A DNA stretch of 64,000 bases from JBGAQP01 sp044220635 (GCA_044220635.1 JBGAQP010000019.1:1-64000); one strand, 5' to 3'. Counted from the stretch's first letter, positions 44,522 to 53,983 are shown. Notes: generated by a model from the letters alone, not told the origin. A program made the numbers and translations.

Positions 44522-45674
44522 ATCTCAGGAGGCGGCGGTAGAGGGCGAGGTAGTCGGCGGCCATGGCGGCGGGGGTGAGGGGGGCGACGGCGTCGCGCGC
44601 GGCCTCGCCCAGGCGCCGCGCGGTGGCCGGATCGAGGCGCTCGAAGGCCTCGGCGAAGCCGGCGACGTCGAGGGCGTCGCGCACGAACCCGCTCTCGCCC
44701 TCGCGGACCACCTCGGCCGCGCCGCACTTGGGCGTGGTCACCACGGGCAGGCCGCAGGCCATGGCCTCGAGCACCGCGTTGGGAAACGGGTCGTAGAGGG
44801 TGGGCAGCGCGAAGGCGTCCGCCGCCGCGTAGTAGGGCCGCACGTCGGAGACCGCGCCCACGAAGCGCACGCGCGCCCCGAGGCCGAGCGCGTTCGCCTC
44901 GCCCGCGTAGCGGGCCGAGCGCTTGTCCTTGCCCACGACGATCGCCCGGCATCCGCCGCGCGAGCGCGCGAGCGCCGCGAGGAAGGTGCCCACGCCCTTC
45001 CTCTCGAAGCCCGAGCCCACGAAGAGCACCACGGGCGCATCGCCTTGCAGCGCGAGCTGCTGGCGCACGGCCTCGCGCATCTCGGCGCGCAGCCCCGGAT
45101 GGAAAGCGGCGCCGTCCACGGCGTTGCGGATCAACACGAGCTTCGCCGCGTCCGTGCCGAAATGCCGCCCGATCTCCCCGCGCACCATCTCGGAATTGCA
45201 GATCACGGCCTTCAGGCGCGGGCTCGTGAAGAGCGCGCGCTCGGCCGCGAGCAGGTAGCGGTGGTGCGGGTCGAGGCGCGTGGCGAGGCGCTTCAGGGGC
45301 GATTGCACGCGCGCGCGCTGGGCGAGCCACTCCGCGTGCACGCCGTCGCCCGCGCGGTACACGTCGCAGCAGGCGATGCGCTCGTGGGACTGCACGAGCT
45401 CGAAGCGGCGACGCGCGAGCTCGGCGCACGCCGCGCGGGCGAAGGACCAGTCGCGCCAGAGGCTGCCGACGTGGAAGGGGTCGACCACGATCGCCGAGCC
45501 GTCGCCGTCGGGCCAGCTGCGGGTGACGATGGTGAGCGAGGCCCCCTGGGCCTTCAGGGCCGTCACGGCGTTCTGCACGAAGCGCTCGGCGCCGCCGAAG
45601 GGGTCGTAGCGGCCGCGCACCAGCGCGATCCGCGGGCCGCGGCCCGGCGGCGTGACCGGGGCCGTCGCGCTCAC
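44520..45674 (-). CDS. GT4 family glycosyltransferase (LPS core type)
   Basis: Starting at the GTG that overlaps the WaaQ stop, the 384-residue product has an N-terminal Pro/Gly extension, RIALVRGRYDPFGGAERFVQ (GGAER acceptor loop), VLFVGSGFERKGVGTFLAAL and ALPTLYDPFPNAVLEAMACG with the E-x7-E donor motif. It resembles WaaG-type core transferases. The stop lies at the diverged REP element. Confidence 0.87.
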   Translation of the reverse strand: MSATAPVTPPGRGPRIALVRGRYDPFGGAERFVQNAVTALKAQGASLTIVTRSWPDGDGSAIVVDPFHVGSLWRDWSFARAACAELARRRFELVQSHERIACCDVYRAGDGVHAEWLAQRARVQSPLKRLATRLDPHHRYLLAAERALFTSPRLKAVICNSEMVRGEIGRHFGTDAAKLVLIRNAVDGAAFHPGLRAEMREAVRQQLALQGDAPVVLFVGSGFERKGVGTFLAALARSRGGCRAIVVGKDKRSARYAGEANALGLGARVRFVGAVSDVRPYYAAADAFALPTLYDPFPNAVLEAMACGLPVVTTPKCGAAEVVREGESGFVRDALDVAGFAEAFERLDPATARRLGEAARDAVAPLTPAAMAADYLALYRRLLR

Positions 45675-46747
45675 GGGCGCGCCAGCAGCTCGTTCACGGC
45701 GGCGAGCACGCGGTCGACCGGGAGCGTGGTGAGGCACTCGCTCACCTTGCCGCCGCCGCAGCCGTCGTTGCCGCAGGGCCGGCAGGGGTGGTCGCTCGCG
45801 ACGACGCGCGCGGGCACCATCCACGGCCCCCACTCGAGCTCGCCGCTCGGCCCGAAGAGCGCGACCACGGGCGTGCCCATGGCCGCGGCGATGTGCATCG
45901 GGGCGGAATCGACGCCGACGAACAGGCGCGCGCGCGCCGAAAGCGCTCCCATCTCGCGAAGCGTGAGCTGCCCCGAGAGATCGGCGACCGCCACCCCCGC
46001 CTCCTCGAGGATGCGCCCGACGATCGCCTTCTCGCGCGCGTTGGGCGCCGCGGTGATCGCCACGCGGTGGCCGTCGCGCGCGAGGGCGCGCAGGAATTCG
46101 GCGTTCCTCGCCTCGGTCCAGGCCTTGAAGAGCCAGCGCGAGGTGGGATGGAACTGGATGAAGCCGCGCGGGGCGAGGCCGTTGGCCGCGAGCAGGCCGT
46201 CCACGCGCCCCTCGGCTTCGGGCCCCGGCACCATCACGAGCCGCTTCTCCGCCTCCTCGGGATACACGCCGAGGCGCCGGAGCGCGTCGAGGTTCGCCTC
46301 GACCGTGTGACGCGGCCGCGCCCTGGGCAACGGGAAGCGGTGGGAGAAGGCCCAGTCCCACCAGCGGCTCGCGCGCGCGGGCGCCACGGACCAGCGCGGG
46401 GCGAGCGAGCGCGCGAGCCAGGCGCCGCGCCAGTGGTCCGTGAGGTGCACGAGGAGCTGGTACCTGCGCCCGCGCAGCTCGCGCAGGAGCGCCGCCTCGC
46501 GCTGGAACTGCACCGCGAGGCCCTTCCTCTTCCACTCGCGGTCGACGGTGTGGATGCGCGCGATCGCGGGGTGGCCCTCGAGCAGGTCGCGCGTGTCGGC
46601 GTAGACGAGGGCGTCGAGCTCGGCGTGGGGCGCGCGGTTGGCGAGCACCTGGAAGACGGGGGAGCTCAGCAGCACGTCGCCGTGGTGGCGCAGCTTCACC
46701 ACGAGGGCGCGCTGGACGGAGGCGAGGTTGATCGCGTCGGGGACCAT
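45671..46747 (-). CDS. waaQ: LPS heptosyltransferase III-like protein (WaaQ/RfaQ)
   Basis: The 358-residue GT9 enzyme has RALVVKLRHHGDVLLSSPVF at the start and RLFVGVDSAPMHIAAAMGTP at the nucleotide-sugar site. It also has the cysteine-rich C-terminal motif HPCRPCGNDGCGGGKVSECL that marks the RfaQ/heptosyltransferase III group. It heads the minus-strand LPS-core operon (waaQ, GT4, msbA, GT4, methyltransferase, GT9, DUF4254). The divergent start of the TPR gene lies 94 bp away. Confidence 0.88.
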   Translation of the reverse strand: MVPDAINLASVQRALVVKLRHHGDVLLSSPVFQVLANRAPHAELDALVYADTRDLLEGHPAIARIHTVDREWKRKGLAVQFQREAALLRELRGRRYQLLVHLTDHWRGAWLARSLAPRWSVAPARASRWWDWAFSHRFPLPRARPRHTVEANLDALRRLGVYPEEAEKRLVMVPGPEAEGRVDGLLAANGLAPRGFIQFHPTSRWLFKAWTEARNAEFLRALARDGHRVAITAAPNAREKAIVGRILEEAGVAVADLSGQLTLREMGALSARARLFVGVDSAPMHIAAAMGTPVVALFGPSGELEWGPWMVPARVVASDHPCRPCGNDGCGGGKVSECLTTLPVDRVLAAVNELLARP

Positions 46748-46811
46748 GGGGCAAGGGGGACTTTACAGGGCGGCGAGGCGCGCCGTCGAGGGAACCGCCG
46801 GGGCCGGCGGC

Positions 46812-46817
46812 TATAAT
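46812..46817 (+). promoter_or_regulatory. -10 element TATAAT of the TPR-glycosyltransferase operon
   Basis: A perfect TATAAT stands in GC-rich surroundings 24 bp upstream of the ATG, giving a leader of only about 18 nt. No clear -35 is present at 17-bp spacing. Confidence 0.55.
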
Positions 46818-46841
46818 CCACTCCCAGCGCGCAATCCGCCG

Positions 46842-48224
46842 ATGAACGCCCCGACGCAAGATCCGAACGCTCGCTTCCAGGAGGGCCTGAGGCTTCGCGG
46901 CGCCGGCCGCCTCGAGGAGGCGCTCGCGATCTTCCATCCCCTCGCCGAGGCCTGGCCGGAGGTGGCCGGGGCGCGCCAGGCGCGCGGCCTCACGCTGTGC
47001 AACCTGGGCCGCTTCGAGGAGGGGCTCGCGGACCTGCGCGCGGCCGTCGCCCTCGAGCCGCGCAATCCCGACCTGCACGCGAGCCTGGGCATGGTCCTCT
47101 TCGTGCTCGACCGGCTCGAGGAGGCGAGGGGCGCCCTCGACCGCGCGCTCACGCTCCAGCCCGCGCACGCCGATGCGCTCAACAACCTCTCGCTCGTGCT
47201 CAAGGCCGCGGGCGATTTCGGCGGCGCCGAGCGCGCCGCGCTGAAGGCGCTCGCATCGCGCGGCGATTTCCCGCAGGCGCGCGTGAACCTCGCCTACGCG
47301 CTGCTTTCGCAGGGCAAGTTCGCCGAGGCCTGGGAGCCCTTCTGCGCGCGGCCCCACGCGCGGGTGAACTTCCGCGATCCCGGGATGTTCGTGGCGGTGG
47401 CCCACGACGAGCGCCTGCCCGCGGCGGGGGCGCCGCTCGTGCTGCACGGCGAGCAGGGGCTGGGCGACGCGCTCTTCTACCTGCGCTTCGCGCCGCAGCT
47501 CCGGCGCCGCGGCCACCGCCTCGCGTTCTGGGGCGACGCGCGCCTGCACCCGATCCTCGCGCGCACCGGGATCTTCGAGCACCTCATGGCGGCCGAGTCG
47601 CAGCCCGCGCCGGGCCTCGCCGTGGTGTGGGCCGGGGACCTGCCGCGGCTGCTCCACGCGACGGACCCCGCGGCCTTCCCGCCGGCGCTCGCGATCGCCG
47701 CCGAGCCGGCGCGCCGCGAGGCGATGCGCAGCCGCCTCCTCGCCTGCGGCGCCGCGCCCTGGATCGGCCTCACCTGGCGCGCGGGATTGCCGCGCACGGG
47801 CAAGGTCGTGCTCGCGAAGGCGCTCGCGCCCGAGGCGCTCGGCGCCGCGCTCCGGGGCGCCGCGGGCACGCTGGTCTCGCTCCAGCGCCGCCCCGCGCCG
47901 GGCGAGCGCGAGGCCCTGGCCGCCGCCGCCGGCGCCGAGGTCCACGATTTCTCCGCGGCGAACGAGGACCTCGAGGAAGCGCTCGCGCTCCTCGACCTGC
48001 TCGACGACTACGTCGCGGTGAGCAACACCAACGTCCACCTGCGCGCGGGGCTGGACAAGGGCGCGCGCATCCTCGTGCCCTGGCCTCCCGAATGGCGCTG
48101 GCTCGTCGAGGCGCGGCGATCGCCCTGGTTCCCCGCGATGACCGTGCATCGGCAATCGGCCCGCGGCGACTGGGACGACGCGCTCGCCGGGCTTCGCCGG
48201 GAGCTGGACGCCGCGCGTGGCTGA
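46842..48224 (+). CDS. TPR protein with GT9-like C-terminal domain (tandem paralogue 1)
   Basis: The 460-residue protein has about five TPRs (10-180) and the C-terminal domain with LHGEQGLGDALFYLRFAPQL, WIGLTWRAGLPRTGK and AVSNTNVHLRAGLDKGARIL. It is a shorter relative of the proteins at 20406, 48217 and 50205. No signal peptide or membrane segment is seen. An 8-bp overlap couples it to the next paralogue. Confidence 0.84.
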   Translation: MNAPTQDPNARFQEGLRLRGAGRLEEALAIFHPLAEAWPEVAGARQARGLTLCNLGRFEEGLADLRAAVALEPRNPDLHASLGMVLFVLDRLEEARGALDRALTLQPAHADALNNLSLVLKAAGDFGGAERAALKALASRGDFPQARVNLAYALLSQGKFAEAWEPFCARPHARVNFRDPGMFVAVAHDERLPAAGAPLVLHGEQGLGDALFYLRFAPQLRRRGHRLAFWGDARLHPILARTGIFEHLMAAESQPAPGLAVVWAGDLPRLLHATDPAAFPPALAIAAEPARREAMRSRLLACGAAPWIGLTWRAGLPRTGKVVLAKALAPEALGAALRGAAGTLVSLQRRPAPGEREALAAAAGAEVHDFSAANEDLEEALALLDLLDDYVAVSNTNVHLRAGLDKGARILVPWPPEWRWLVEARRSPWFPAMTVHRQSARGDWDDALAGLRRELDAARG

Positions 48225-50208
48225 GCCCCTTCCCACGCCGGCCGCGCTCGCCCGCGCCGGGGCCCTCATCGCCGCGAACCGCCTCTCGGAGGCGCGCTCG
48301 CTCGTCGACGCGACGCGGCACGCGGACCCGGAGGCGAGCGCGGGCCTCTACCTCGACGGCGTGCTGCGGCTGCGCGAGGGCCGCGCGGCGGACGCGGCGG
48401 CGCTGCTTTCCCGGGCCGTCGCGCGCCCGGATGCGAACCCGGCCTGGAACCTCGCCTACGGGCAGGCGCTCGACGCCGCCGGCCGGCTCGACGAGGCCGC
48501 GGGCGTCTTCGAGGCCGCGGCCTCGCGCACCCCGAACCTCCCCGAGCCCTGGTACTGCCTCGGCGTGGCGCGCGCCCGCCAGGCGCGATGGCCCGAGGCC
48601 GAGTCGGCCTTCGCGCGCGCGGCCGAGGCCGACCCCGGGCGCATCGAGTCGCAGCACCAGCTCGCCGTCGCCCTGCGCGAGCAGGGCGAGCTCGTGCGCG
48701 CGGTCGAGGTGCTGCGCCGGATGCTCGCCGCCCGCCCGGGGTACCTCGCCGGCGCGAAGGAGCTCGGCACGCTCCTCGCGCGCCTCGGCCGTCTCGAGGA
48801 CGCGATCGCGGTCCTCGCGAGCGCGCGTGAGCGCGCGCCCGGCGACGCGGAGATCCTGAACAACCTCGGCTTCGCGCTGCTCGCCACGGGGCGCTTCGCC
48901 GAGGCCGCGCCCGTGCTCGACGCGGCCCTCGCGGCCGCGCCGGGGCTCGCCGCCGCCCACGCCAACCGCGGCGTCGTGCACCACGCGCTGGGCGAGACCG
49001 GCGCGGCCATCGCCGCCTACGAGCGCGCGCTCGCCATCGATCCCGCGCACGGCGAGGCGCGGGTGAACCTCGCGCTCGCCTGCCTGCGCGGCGGCGATGC
49101 CGGGCGCGCCCGCGAGGAAGCGGCCCGCGCCGAGGCCACGCCGCGCGCGAGCGCCGAAGCCACGAAGAACCTGGGGCAGCTGCGCCGCGAGCTGGGCGAG
49201 CCGCAGGCCGCGGCGGCGCTCTACGACGAGGCGCTCGCGATCGACGCCCGCTACGATCCGGCGCGCTTCTGCCGCGCGACGCTGCACCTCGCGTGCGGGC
49301 GCTGGCGCGAAGGCTGGGCGGACTACCGCGCCCGGCCCACGCGGGCCACGCACCCGCTCGTGCGCAGCCACGGTGCGGCGCGCTTCGCCGACGAGCCGCT
49401 CTCCGCGAGCCTCGCGGGGCGCCGCTTCCTCCTCGTCGACGAGCAGGGGCTGGGCGACGTGCTCTTCTTCCTGCGCTTCGCGCCTTCGCTCGCCGCGCGC
49501 GGCGCCGAGCTCGCGTTCCACGGCGACGGGCGCCTGCTTCCCGTCGTCGCGCGCACGGGGCTCTTCTCGACGCTCGCGGCGCGCGAGGAGCCCCCCGACG
49601 AGTCGCGCGAGTGGATCCTCGTTCCCGACCTGCCGCGACTGCTCGCCGGGCAGGCGCCGCCGCCGCCGCTTCCCCTCGTCGCCGATCCCGGCCGGGTGGC
49701 GGCGATGCGCGCGCGCCTCGAGGCCGCGGGGCCGCGCCCCTGGGTGGGCCTCACCTGGCGCTCGGGCATCCGGCCGCCGGGCGAGTGGATCACGACCTTC
49801 TACAAGGAGGCGCCCCTTCCCGCCCTGCTCGCGGCGCTGCGCGAGCGGCCGTTCACGGCGGTGTCGCTGCAGCGCGAGCCCGGGGCCGGGGAGACCGAGG
49901 CCGTGGGCCGGGGGCTCGGCCGCGACGTGCTCGACCTCTCCGGGGCCAACGCGGACCTCGAGGACGCGCTCGCCGTGCTCGCCCTGCTCGACGCCTACGT
50001 CGGCGTGAGCAACACCAACACGCACCTGCGCGCGGGGCTCGGGCTCGCCTGCGACGTGCTCGTCCCGCATCCGCCCGAGTGGCGCTGGATGGAGGCGGGC
50101 GAGTCCTCGCCGTGGTTCCCGGGATGCCGCGTGTACCGCGAGGTGCCGGGCGCCGGATGGGCGAAGGCGCTCGCCGCGCTCGGGCGCGACCTGGGGGCCG
50201 CGTGGTGA
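48217..50208 (+). CDS. TPR protein with GT9-like C-terminal domain (tandem paralogue 2)
   Basis: The 663-residue product has about ten TPRs (5-370) and the shared C-terminal domain: VDEQGLGDVLFFLRFAPSLA, WVGLTWRSGIRPPGE and GVSNTNTHLRAGLGL followed by VLVPHPPEWRWMEAGESSPW. The GTG start overlaps the previous gene and the end overlaps the next by 4 bp. Confidence 0.85.
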   Translation: MAEPLPTPAALARAGALIAANRLSEARSLVDATRHADPEASAGLYLDGVLRLREGRAADAAALLSRAVARPDANPAWNLAYGQALDAAGRLDEAAGVFEAAASRTPNLPEPWYCLGVARARQARWPEAESAFARAAEADPGRIESQHQLAVALREQGELVRAVEVLRRMLAARPGYLAGAKELGTLLARLGRLEDAIAVLASARERAPGDAEILNNLGFALLATGRFAEAAPVLDAALAAAPGLAAAHANRGVVHHALGETGAAIAAYERALAIDPAHGEARVNLALACLRGGDAGRAREEAARAEATPRASAEATKNLGQLRRELGEPQAAAALYDEALAIDARYDPARFCRATLHLACGRWREGWADYRARPTRATHPLVRSHGAARFADEPLSASLAGRRFLLVDEQGLGDVLFFLRFAPSLAARGAELAFHGDGRLLPVVARTGLFSTLAAREEPPDESREWILVPDLPRLLAGQAPPPPLPLVADPGRVAAMRARLEAAGPRPWVGLTWRSGIRPPGEWITTFYKEAPLPALLAALRERPFTAVSLQREPGAGETEAVGRGLGRDVLDLSGANADLEDALAVLALLDAYVGVSNTNTHLRAGLGLACDVLVPHPPEWRWMEAGESSPWFPGCRVYREVPGAGWAKALAALGRDLGAAW

Positions 50209-51689
50209 CGGGCCGGGCCGCGGCGCTCGCCCTGCGCGAGAAGGCCGACGAGCACGCCGCGCGCGGGCGCGCCGCCGAGGCCGTCGAGGCCTACCAGGGC
50301 GCGCTCTCCGGGGGCGTGGCCGATGCCGCGCTCTACTCGAACCTGGGCGTCATGCTCATCCAGCTCGAGCGCAACGCCGAGGCGCTCGAGGTTCTCGAGC
50401 GCGCGGCGGCGCTCGCGCCGGGACACCCCGTGGTGATCGGCAACCGGGGGCTCGCGCGCCACGCCCTCGGGCGCATCGAGGAGGCGATCGCCGACTACCG
50501 GGCGGCGCTCCTGATCGAGCCGCGCTACGCCGACGCCCACACGAACCTCGCGCTCGCGCTGTGGCGTCAGGGCGAGGCGGCGGCGGCCCGGGCGAGCGCG
50601 GCGAACGCGGAGGCGTGCCTGGGCATCGGCGCGGAGGCGCTCAAGAACCTGGGCCAGCTCGCGCGCGAGATGGGCGACCTCGACCGCGGCGAGGCGCTCC
50701 TGCGCCGCGCCCTCGTCATCGATCCGGGGCACATCGCCTCGCACTACGCGCTCGCGGCCGCGCTCCTCGGGCGCGGCGAGTGGCGCGAGGGATGGCGCGA
50801 GTACGCCTGGCGGGCCGAGCGCCTGCGGCGCGGCTACGCGCGCGCCGACGACGGCCTGCCGCGGCCCCTGCCCGCGGACCTGGGCGGCCGCCTCGTGTGC
50901 CTGCACGGCGAGCAGGGGCCCGGGGACACGCTCTTCTTCCTGCGCTACGCGTCCGTGCTGAAGGGGCGCGGCGCCCGGCTCGCGTTCCGGGGCGAGGCGC
51001 GCCTGCTCGCCATGGTCCGGCGCACGGCGTTGTTCGAGGACGTGGCCGAGAGCCGGGAGGAGCCCGAGGACGCGCTCGACATCCACGTCGCGGACCTGCC
51101 CTACCTGCTCGACGACGCCTCCAGCCCTTCGCGCCCGCCGCCGCTTCGGCTCCTGCCCCAGGCCCTGCACCTCGAGGCCGCCGAGGAGCGCCTCGCGGCC
51201 TTCGGGCTGCCGCCCTACATCGGCGTCACCTGGCGCGCGGGCAAGCGCCCCGCGGGCGAATGGAAGAACCGCTACTTCAAGCGCATCGATCCCGCCCGGC
51301 TGGGGGCGGCGCTCGCCGACGTCCCGGGAACGATCGTCGTGCTGCAGCGCGCGCCCCAGCCCGGCGAGACCGAGGCCTTCACGAAGGCGCTCGGCCGCCC
51401 GGCGGCGGACGCCTCCGACGCGAACGCCGACCTCGAGGTGATCCTGGGGCTGCTCGCCCAGCTCCACGCCTATGCGGGGGTCAGCAACACGAACATGCAC
51501 CTCGCGGCCGGGATCGGATTGCGCGCGCAGGTGCTGGTGCCCCATCCGCCGGAGTGGCGATGGATGGACGCCGGGGAGGCCTCGCCGTGGTTTCCGGGCT
51601 TCCGGGTCTTCCGCGAGGACCCGCGCTCCGGCTGGGGCCCGGCCCTCGCCGGGCTTCGGCGCGCGCTGGCTAGCCGCGCGGCCGGATGA
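50205..51689 (+). CDS. TPR protein with GT9-like C-terminal domain (tandem paralogue 3)
   Basis: The GTG overlapping the stop of paralogue 2 gives 494 residues with about five TPRs (1-200) and the C-terminal motifs LHGEQGPGDTLFFLRYASVL, YIGVTWRAGKRPAGEWKN and GVSNTNMHLAAGIGL. The end overlaps the convergent acyltransferase gene by 20 bp. The last ~25 residues before the stop are closely similar to those of paralogue 2 (EWRWM-D/E-AGE-x-SPWFPG), which supports tandem duplication. Confidence 0.85.
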   Translation: MTGRAAALALREKADEHAARGRAAEAVEAYQGALSGGVADAALYSNLGVMLIQLERNAEALEVLERAAALAPGHPVVIGNRGLARHALGRIEEAIADYRAALLIEPRYADAHTNLALALWRQGEAAAARASAANAEACLGIGAEALKNLGQLAREMGDLDRGEALLRRALVIDPGHIASHYALAAALLGRGEWREGWREYAWRAERLRRGYARADDGLPRPLPADLGGRLVCLHGEQGPGDTLFFLRYASVLKGRGARLAFRGEARLLAMVRRTALFEDVAESREEPEDALDIHVADLPYLLDDASSPSRPPPLRLLPQALHLEAAEERLAAFGLPPYIGVTWRAGKRPAGEWKNRYFKRIDPARLGAALADVPGTIVVLQRAPQPGETEAFTKALGRPAADASDANADLEVILGLLAQLHAYAGVSNTNMHLAAGIGLRAQVLVPHPPEWRWMDAGEASPWFPGFRVFREDPRSGWGPALAGLRRALASRAAG

Positions 51690-52173
51690 GCTTGCAGGGG
51701 TTGCCGCCCCACACGGCGCGAGCGCCGATGCGCCCGGAGACGACGGAGCCCGCGGCGACGACCGCGCCCGACTCGATGTGGGTGCCGTCGAGGATCACGC
51801 AGTTCGCGCCGATCCACACGTCGTCCTCGATCACCACGCCGCCCTTCGAGGGCATGAAGCCTTGCTTGCGCATGACGACGTCGACGCGGTCGATGGCGTG
51901 GTTGGCGGGCACGATCGAGCAGCCCGGGGCGATGAGCACGTAGTCGCCCATGCGGATCCCGGAGCCCGAGTAGAGCGTGCAGTGCGGGTTGATGTAGCAG
52001 TGCTCGCCCATCACGATGTCGCCCGTGCCGCCCACGGCGCGGATCACGACGAAGTCGTAGATCCGGGTGTGGGCGCCGATCACGATGCGCGTGCCCCGCT
52101 CCGAGGGATGGATGCGGGCGTCCGGGCTCACCCAGGCCGTGGGGTGGATCGAGAGCGCCGGTGCGTCGGTCAT
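51670..52173 (-). CDS. Left-handed beta-helix acyltransferase
   Basis: The 167-residue protein consists of hexapeptide repeats (ISIGAH-like turns such as GTRIVIGAHTRIYDFVVIRA, GVVIEDDVWIGANCVILDGT, GAVVAAGSVVSGRIGARAVW) ending in the typical GGNPCKLIRPRG. It belongs to the WbbJ/LacA acetyltransferase group that O- or N-acetylates sugars of surface glycans. The ATG at 52173 is used; there is a longer frame upstream but without family features. Confidence 0.85.
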   Translation of the reverse strand: MTDAPALSIHPTAWVSPDARIHPSERGTRIVIGAHTRIYDFVVIRAVGGTGDIVMGEHCYINPHCTLYSGSGIRMGDYVLIAPGCSIVPANHAIDRVDVVMRKQGFMPSKGGVVIEDDVWIGANCVILDGTHIESGAVVAAGSVVSGRIGARAVWGGNPCKLIRPRG

Positions 52174-52194
52174 CGGGCGGCGAAGGGGCGGGTT

Positions 52195-52203
52195 TGGTAA
52201 AAT
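52195..52203 (+). promoter_or_regulatory. Extended -10 promoter TGG-TAAAAT
   Basis: TAAAAT preceded by TGG occurs just upstream of a long leader that precedes the operon starting at 52304. No -35 is needed for this class and none is clear. The start point would be near 52210. Confidence 0.5.
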
Positions 52204-52258
52204 TCGGGACAGTCGCGCGGCGCCGGCGGCCGCCTTCCCGACGATTCTAAGACAGAAC

Positions 52259-52277
52259 GGGGCCCGAGCCGGGCCCC
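52259..52277 (+). promoter_or_regulatory. Leader hairpin GGGGCCC-GAGCC-GGGCCCC
   Basis: A perfect 7-bp GC stem lies 26 bp before the TTG start of the CDP-sugar operon. It may affect mRNA stability or translation of a gene that has a weak start codon. Confidence 0.45.
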
Positions 52278-52303
52278 GAGCCCGCAGACCCCGAAAGCCA
52301 GCC

Positions 52304-53194
52304 TTGCGATTCAACCTCGCCTACTTCGGTCCCGAGAGCCTCTTCCACCTGCGCCGCGACTTCCTGCTCGCGGTGAAATACGGCCTGGAGAGCCTCGGCC
52401 ACGACGTGATCCTCTCGGGGCTCGCGCTCGACACCTCGCGCATGAACCTCATCGTCGGCGGCTACTTCCTGCCCCCGGCGGAGCTGAAGAAGATCGACCA
52501 GTCGGGGCTCGAGTTCGCCCACGTGAACACCGAGGTCATCGCCGGGGACCTGCTCAACTTCAATCCCCAGAAGACCGACTTCAAGGGCGCGTACCTGCCG
52601 AGCATGATGGCGGGCCGGTTCGTCTGGGACGTGATCCTCGACAACCTCGCGGAGTACCGGCGCTACGGGGCGAACGCGCATTTCCTGCGCTGGGGCTGGC
52701 ACCCGAAGCTCGAGGACATCGAGCACCGGAGGGAGAAGGACCTCGACTTCTACCTCTTCGGCCTCATGAGCCCGCGGCGCAAGGCGATCGTGCAGGAGCT
52801 CTTCGCGGCGAAGCTCACGGGCATCGCCGACCACTCCTGCCCGTACTTCCTGAGGAACGACCGGATCGCGCGCGCCCGCGTGAACCTGAACGTGGTGCAG
52901 GACGAGAAGTACACGCACGTGAACTCCTTCCGCATCTGCTACCTCGCCAACAACCGTTGCGCGATCGTCTCGGAGTCCGAGAACGACCCCGCGGGCTACC
53001 TCGAGGGCGCGCGCATCGCCCGGCGCGAGGAGCTCGCCGAGGTCGTGCGCGAGCTCTGCGCGGGCGAGCGGTGGAAGGCCCTGGGCGAGGCGGTCTACGA
53101 GAAGTTCCGCGCCGTTCCCATGACCCGCTGCATGGAGGAGCTGCTCGAGGCGAGCTTCGGCTCGCAGCCCCAGCCCGCGAAGGAGAGCGCATGA
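52304..53194 (+). CDS. Glycosyltransferase-like protein of unassigned family
   Basis: The TTG at 52304 gives 296 residues, beginning LRFNLAYFGPESLFHLRRDF. No ATG of suitable position exists, and the residues before TTG lack family character. VNLNVVQDEKYTHVNSFRIC, LANNRCAIVSESENDPAGYL and a C-terminal helix resemble the CgeB-like/GT1-type C-terminal half, in which the last segment binds the sugar nucleotide. I would not go beyond a probable glycosyltransferase. It overlaps rfbF by 4 bp, so it belongs to the same operon. Confidence 0.7.
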   Translation: MRFNLAYFGPESLFHLRRDFLLAVKYGLESLGHDVILSGLALDTSRMNLIVGGYFLPPAELKKIDQSGLEFAHVNTEVIAGDLLNFNPQKTDFKGAYLPSMMAGRFVWDVILDNLAEYRRYGANAHFLRWGWHPKLEDIEHRREKDLDFYLFGLMSPRRKAIVQELFAAKLTGIADHSCPYFLRNDRIARARVNLNVVQDEKYTHVNSFRICYLANNRCAIVSESENDPAGYLEGARIARREELAEVVRELCAGERWKALGEAVYEKFRAVPMTRCMEELLEASFGSQPQPAKESA

Positions 53195-53976
53195 AGCCCG
53201 CCGAGATGGAAGCCGTGGTCCTGTGCGGGGGGCTCGGCACGCGATTGCGCGAGGAGACCGAGTTCAAGCCCAAGCCCATGGTCGAGATCGGCGGCCGTCC
53301 CATCCTCTGGCACATCCTGCGCCGCTACCACAAGTTCGGCGTGCGCCGCTTCATCCTGTGCCTGGGCTACAAGGGCGAGGCGATCCGCGACTACTTCCTC
53401 AACTACCGCCTGCGCCAGGGCGACGTCACGGTGAACCTGCGCTCCCACGAGGTCACGATGCACGGCACGGACTCGGCCGAGGACTGGGAGGTCGTGCTCG
53501 CCGACACCGGCGACGAGACGATGACGGGCGGCAGGATCAAGCGCGCGCTGCGGCACGTGCGCGGGGCGCAGTTCTTCGCCACCTATGGCGACGGCGTCGC
53601 GGACATCGACATCGCCGCGCTCCTCGCGGCCCACGAGAAGGGCGGCCGGCTCGCCACCGTGACCGCGGTGCACCCTTCGTCGCGCTACGGCGAGATCGAC
53701 ATCGCGCACGGCGCGGTGCGCACCTTCGCCGAGAAGCCCCAGGTGGCCGAGGGCTGGATCAACGGCGGCTTCTTCGTGTTCGCGAAGCAGGCCTTCGCGG
53801 GCGTGCCCGACGATCCCGGCGTGGTGCTCGAGACCGACGTGCTGCCGCCGCTCGCGGCGAAGGGCGAGCTCTCCGCCTACCACCACGCGGGCTTCTGGCA
53901 GTGCATGGACACCTACCGCGAGATGCTCGCCCTGAACCAGCTCTGGGCGCGCGGCGACGCGCCCTGGCTTCGCTGA
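53191..53976 (+). CDS. rfbF: Glucose-1-phosphate cytidylyltransferase
   Basis: The 261-residue enzyme has the nucleotidyltransferase signature VVLCGGLGTRLREETEFKPK and PMVEIGGRPILWHILRRY, and the family-specific FILCLGYKGEAIRDYFLNYR, FFATYGDGVADIDI and GGFFVFAKQAF. It makes CDP-glucose from CTP and glucose 1-phosphate, the first step of the CDP-3,6-dideoxyhexose and related routes. An AAGGAG ribosome site precedes the ATG. rfbG follows after 7 bp. Confidence 0.94.
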   Translation: MKPAEMEAVVLCGGLGTRLREETEFKPKPMVEIGGRPILWHILRRYHKFGVRRFILCLGYKGEAIRDYFLNYRLRQGDVTVNLRSHEVTMHGTDSAEDWEVVLADTGDETMTGGRIKRALRHVRGAQFFATYGDGVADIDIAALLAAHEKGGRLATVTAVHPSSRYGEIDIAHGAVRTFAEKPQVAEGWINGGFFVFAKQAFAGVPDDPGVVLETDVLPPLAAKGELSAYHHAGFWQCMDTYREMLALNQLWARGDAPWLR

Positions 53977-53983
53977 GCGCGCG

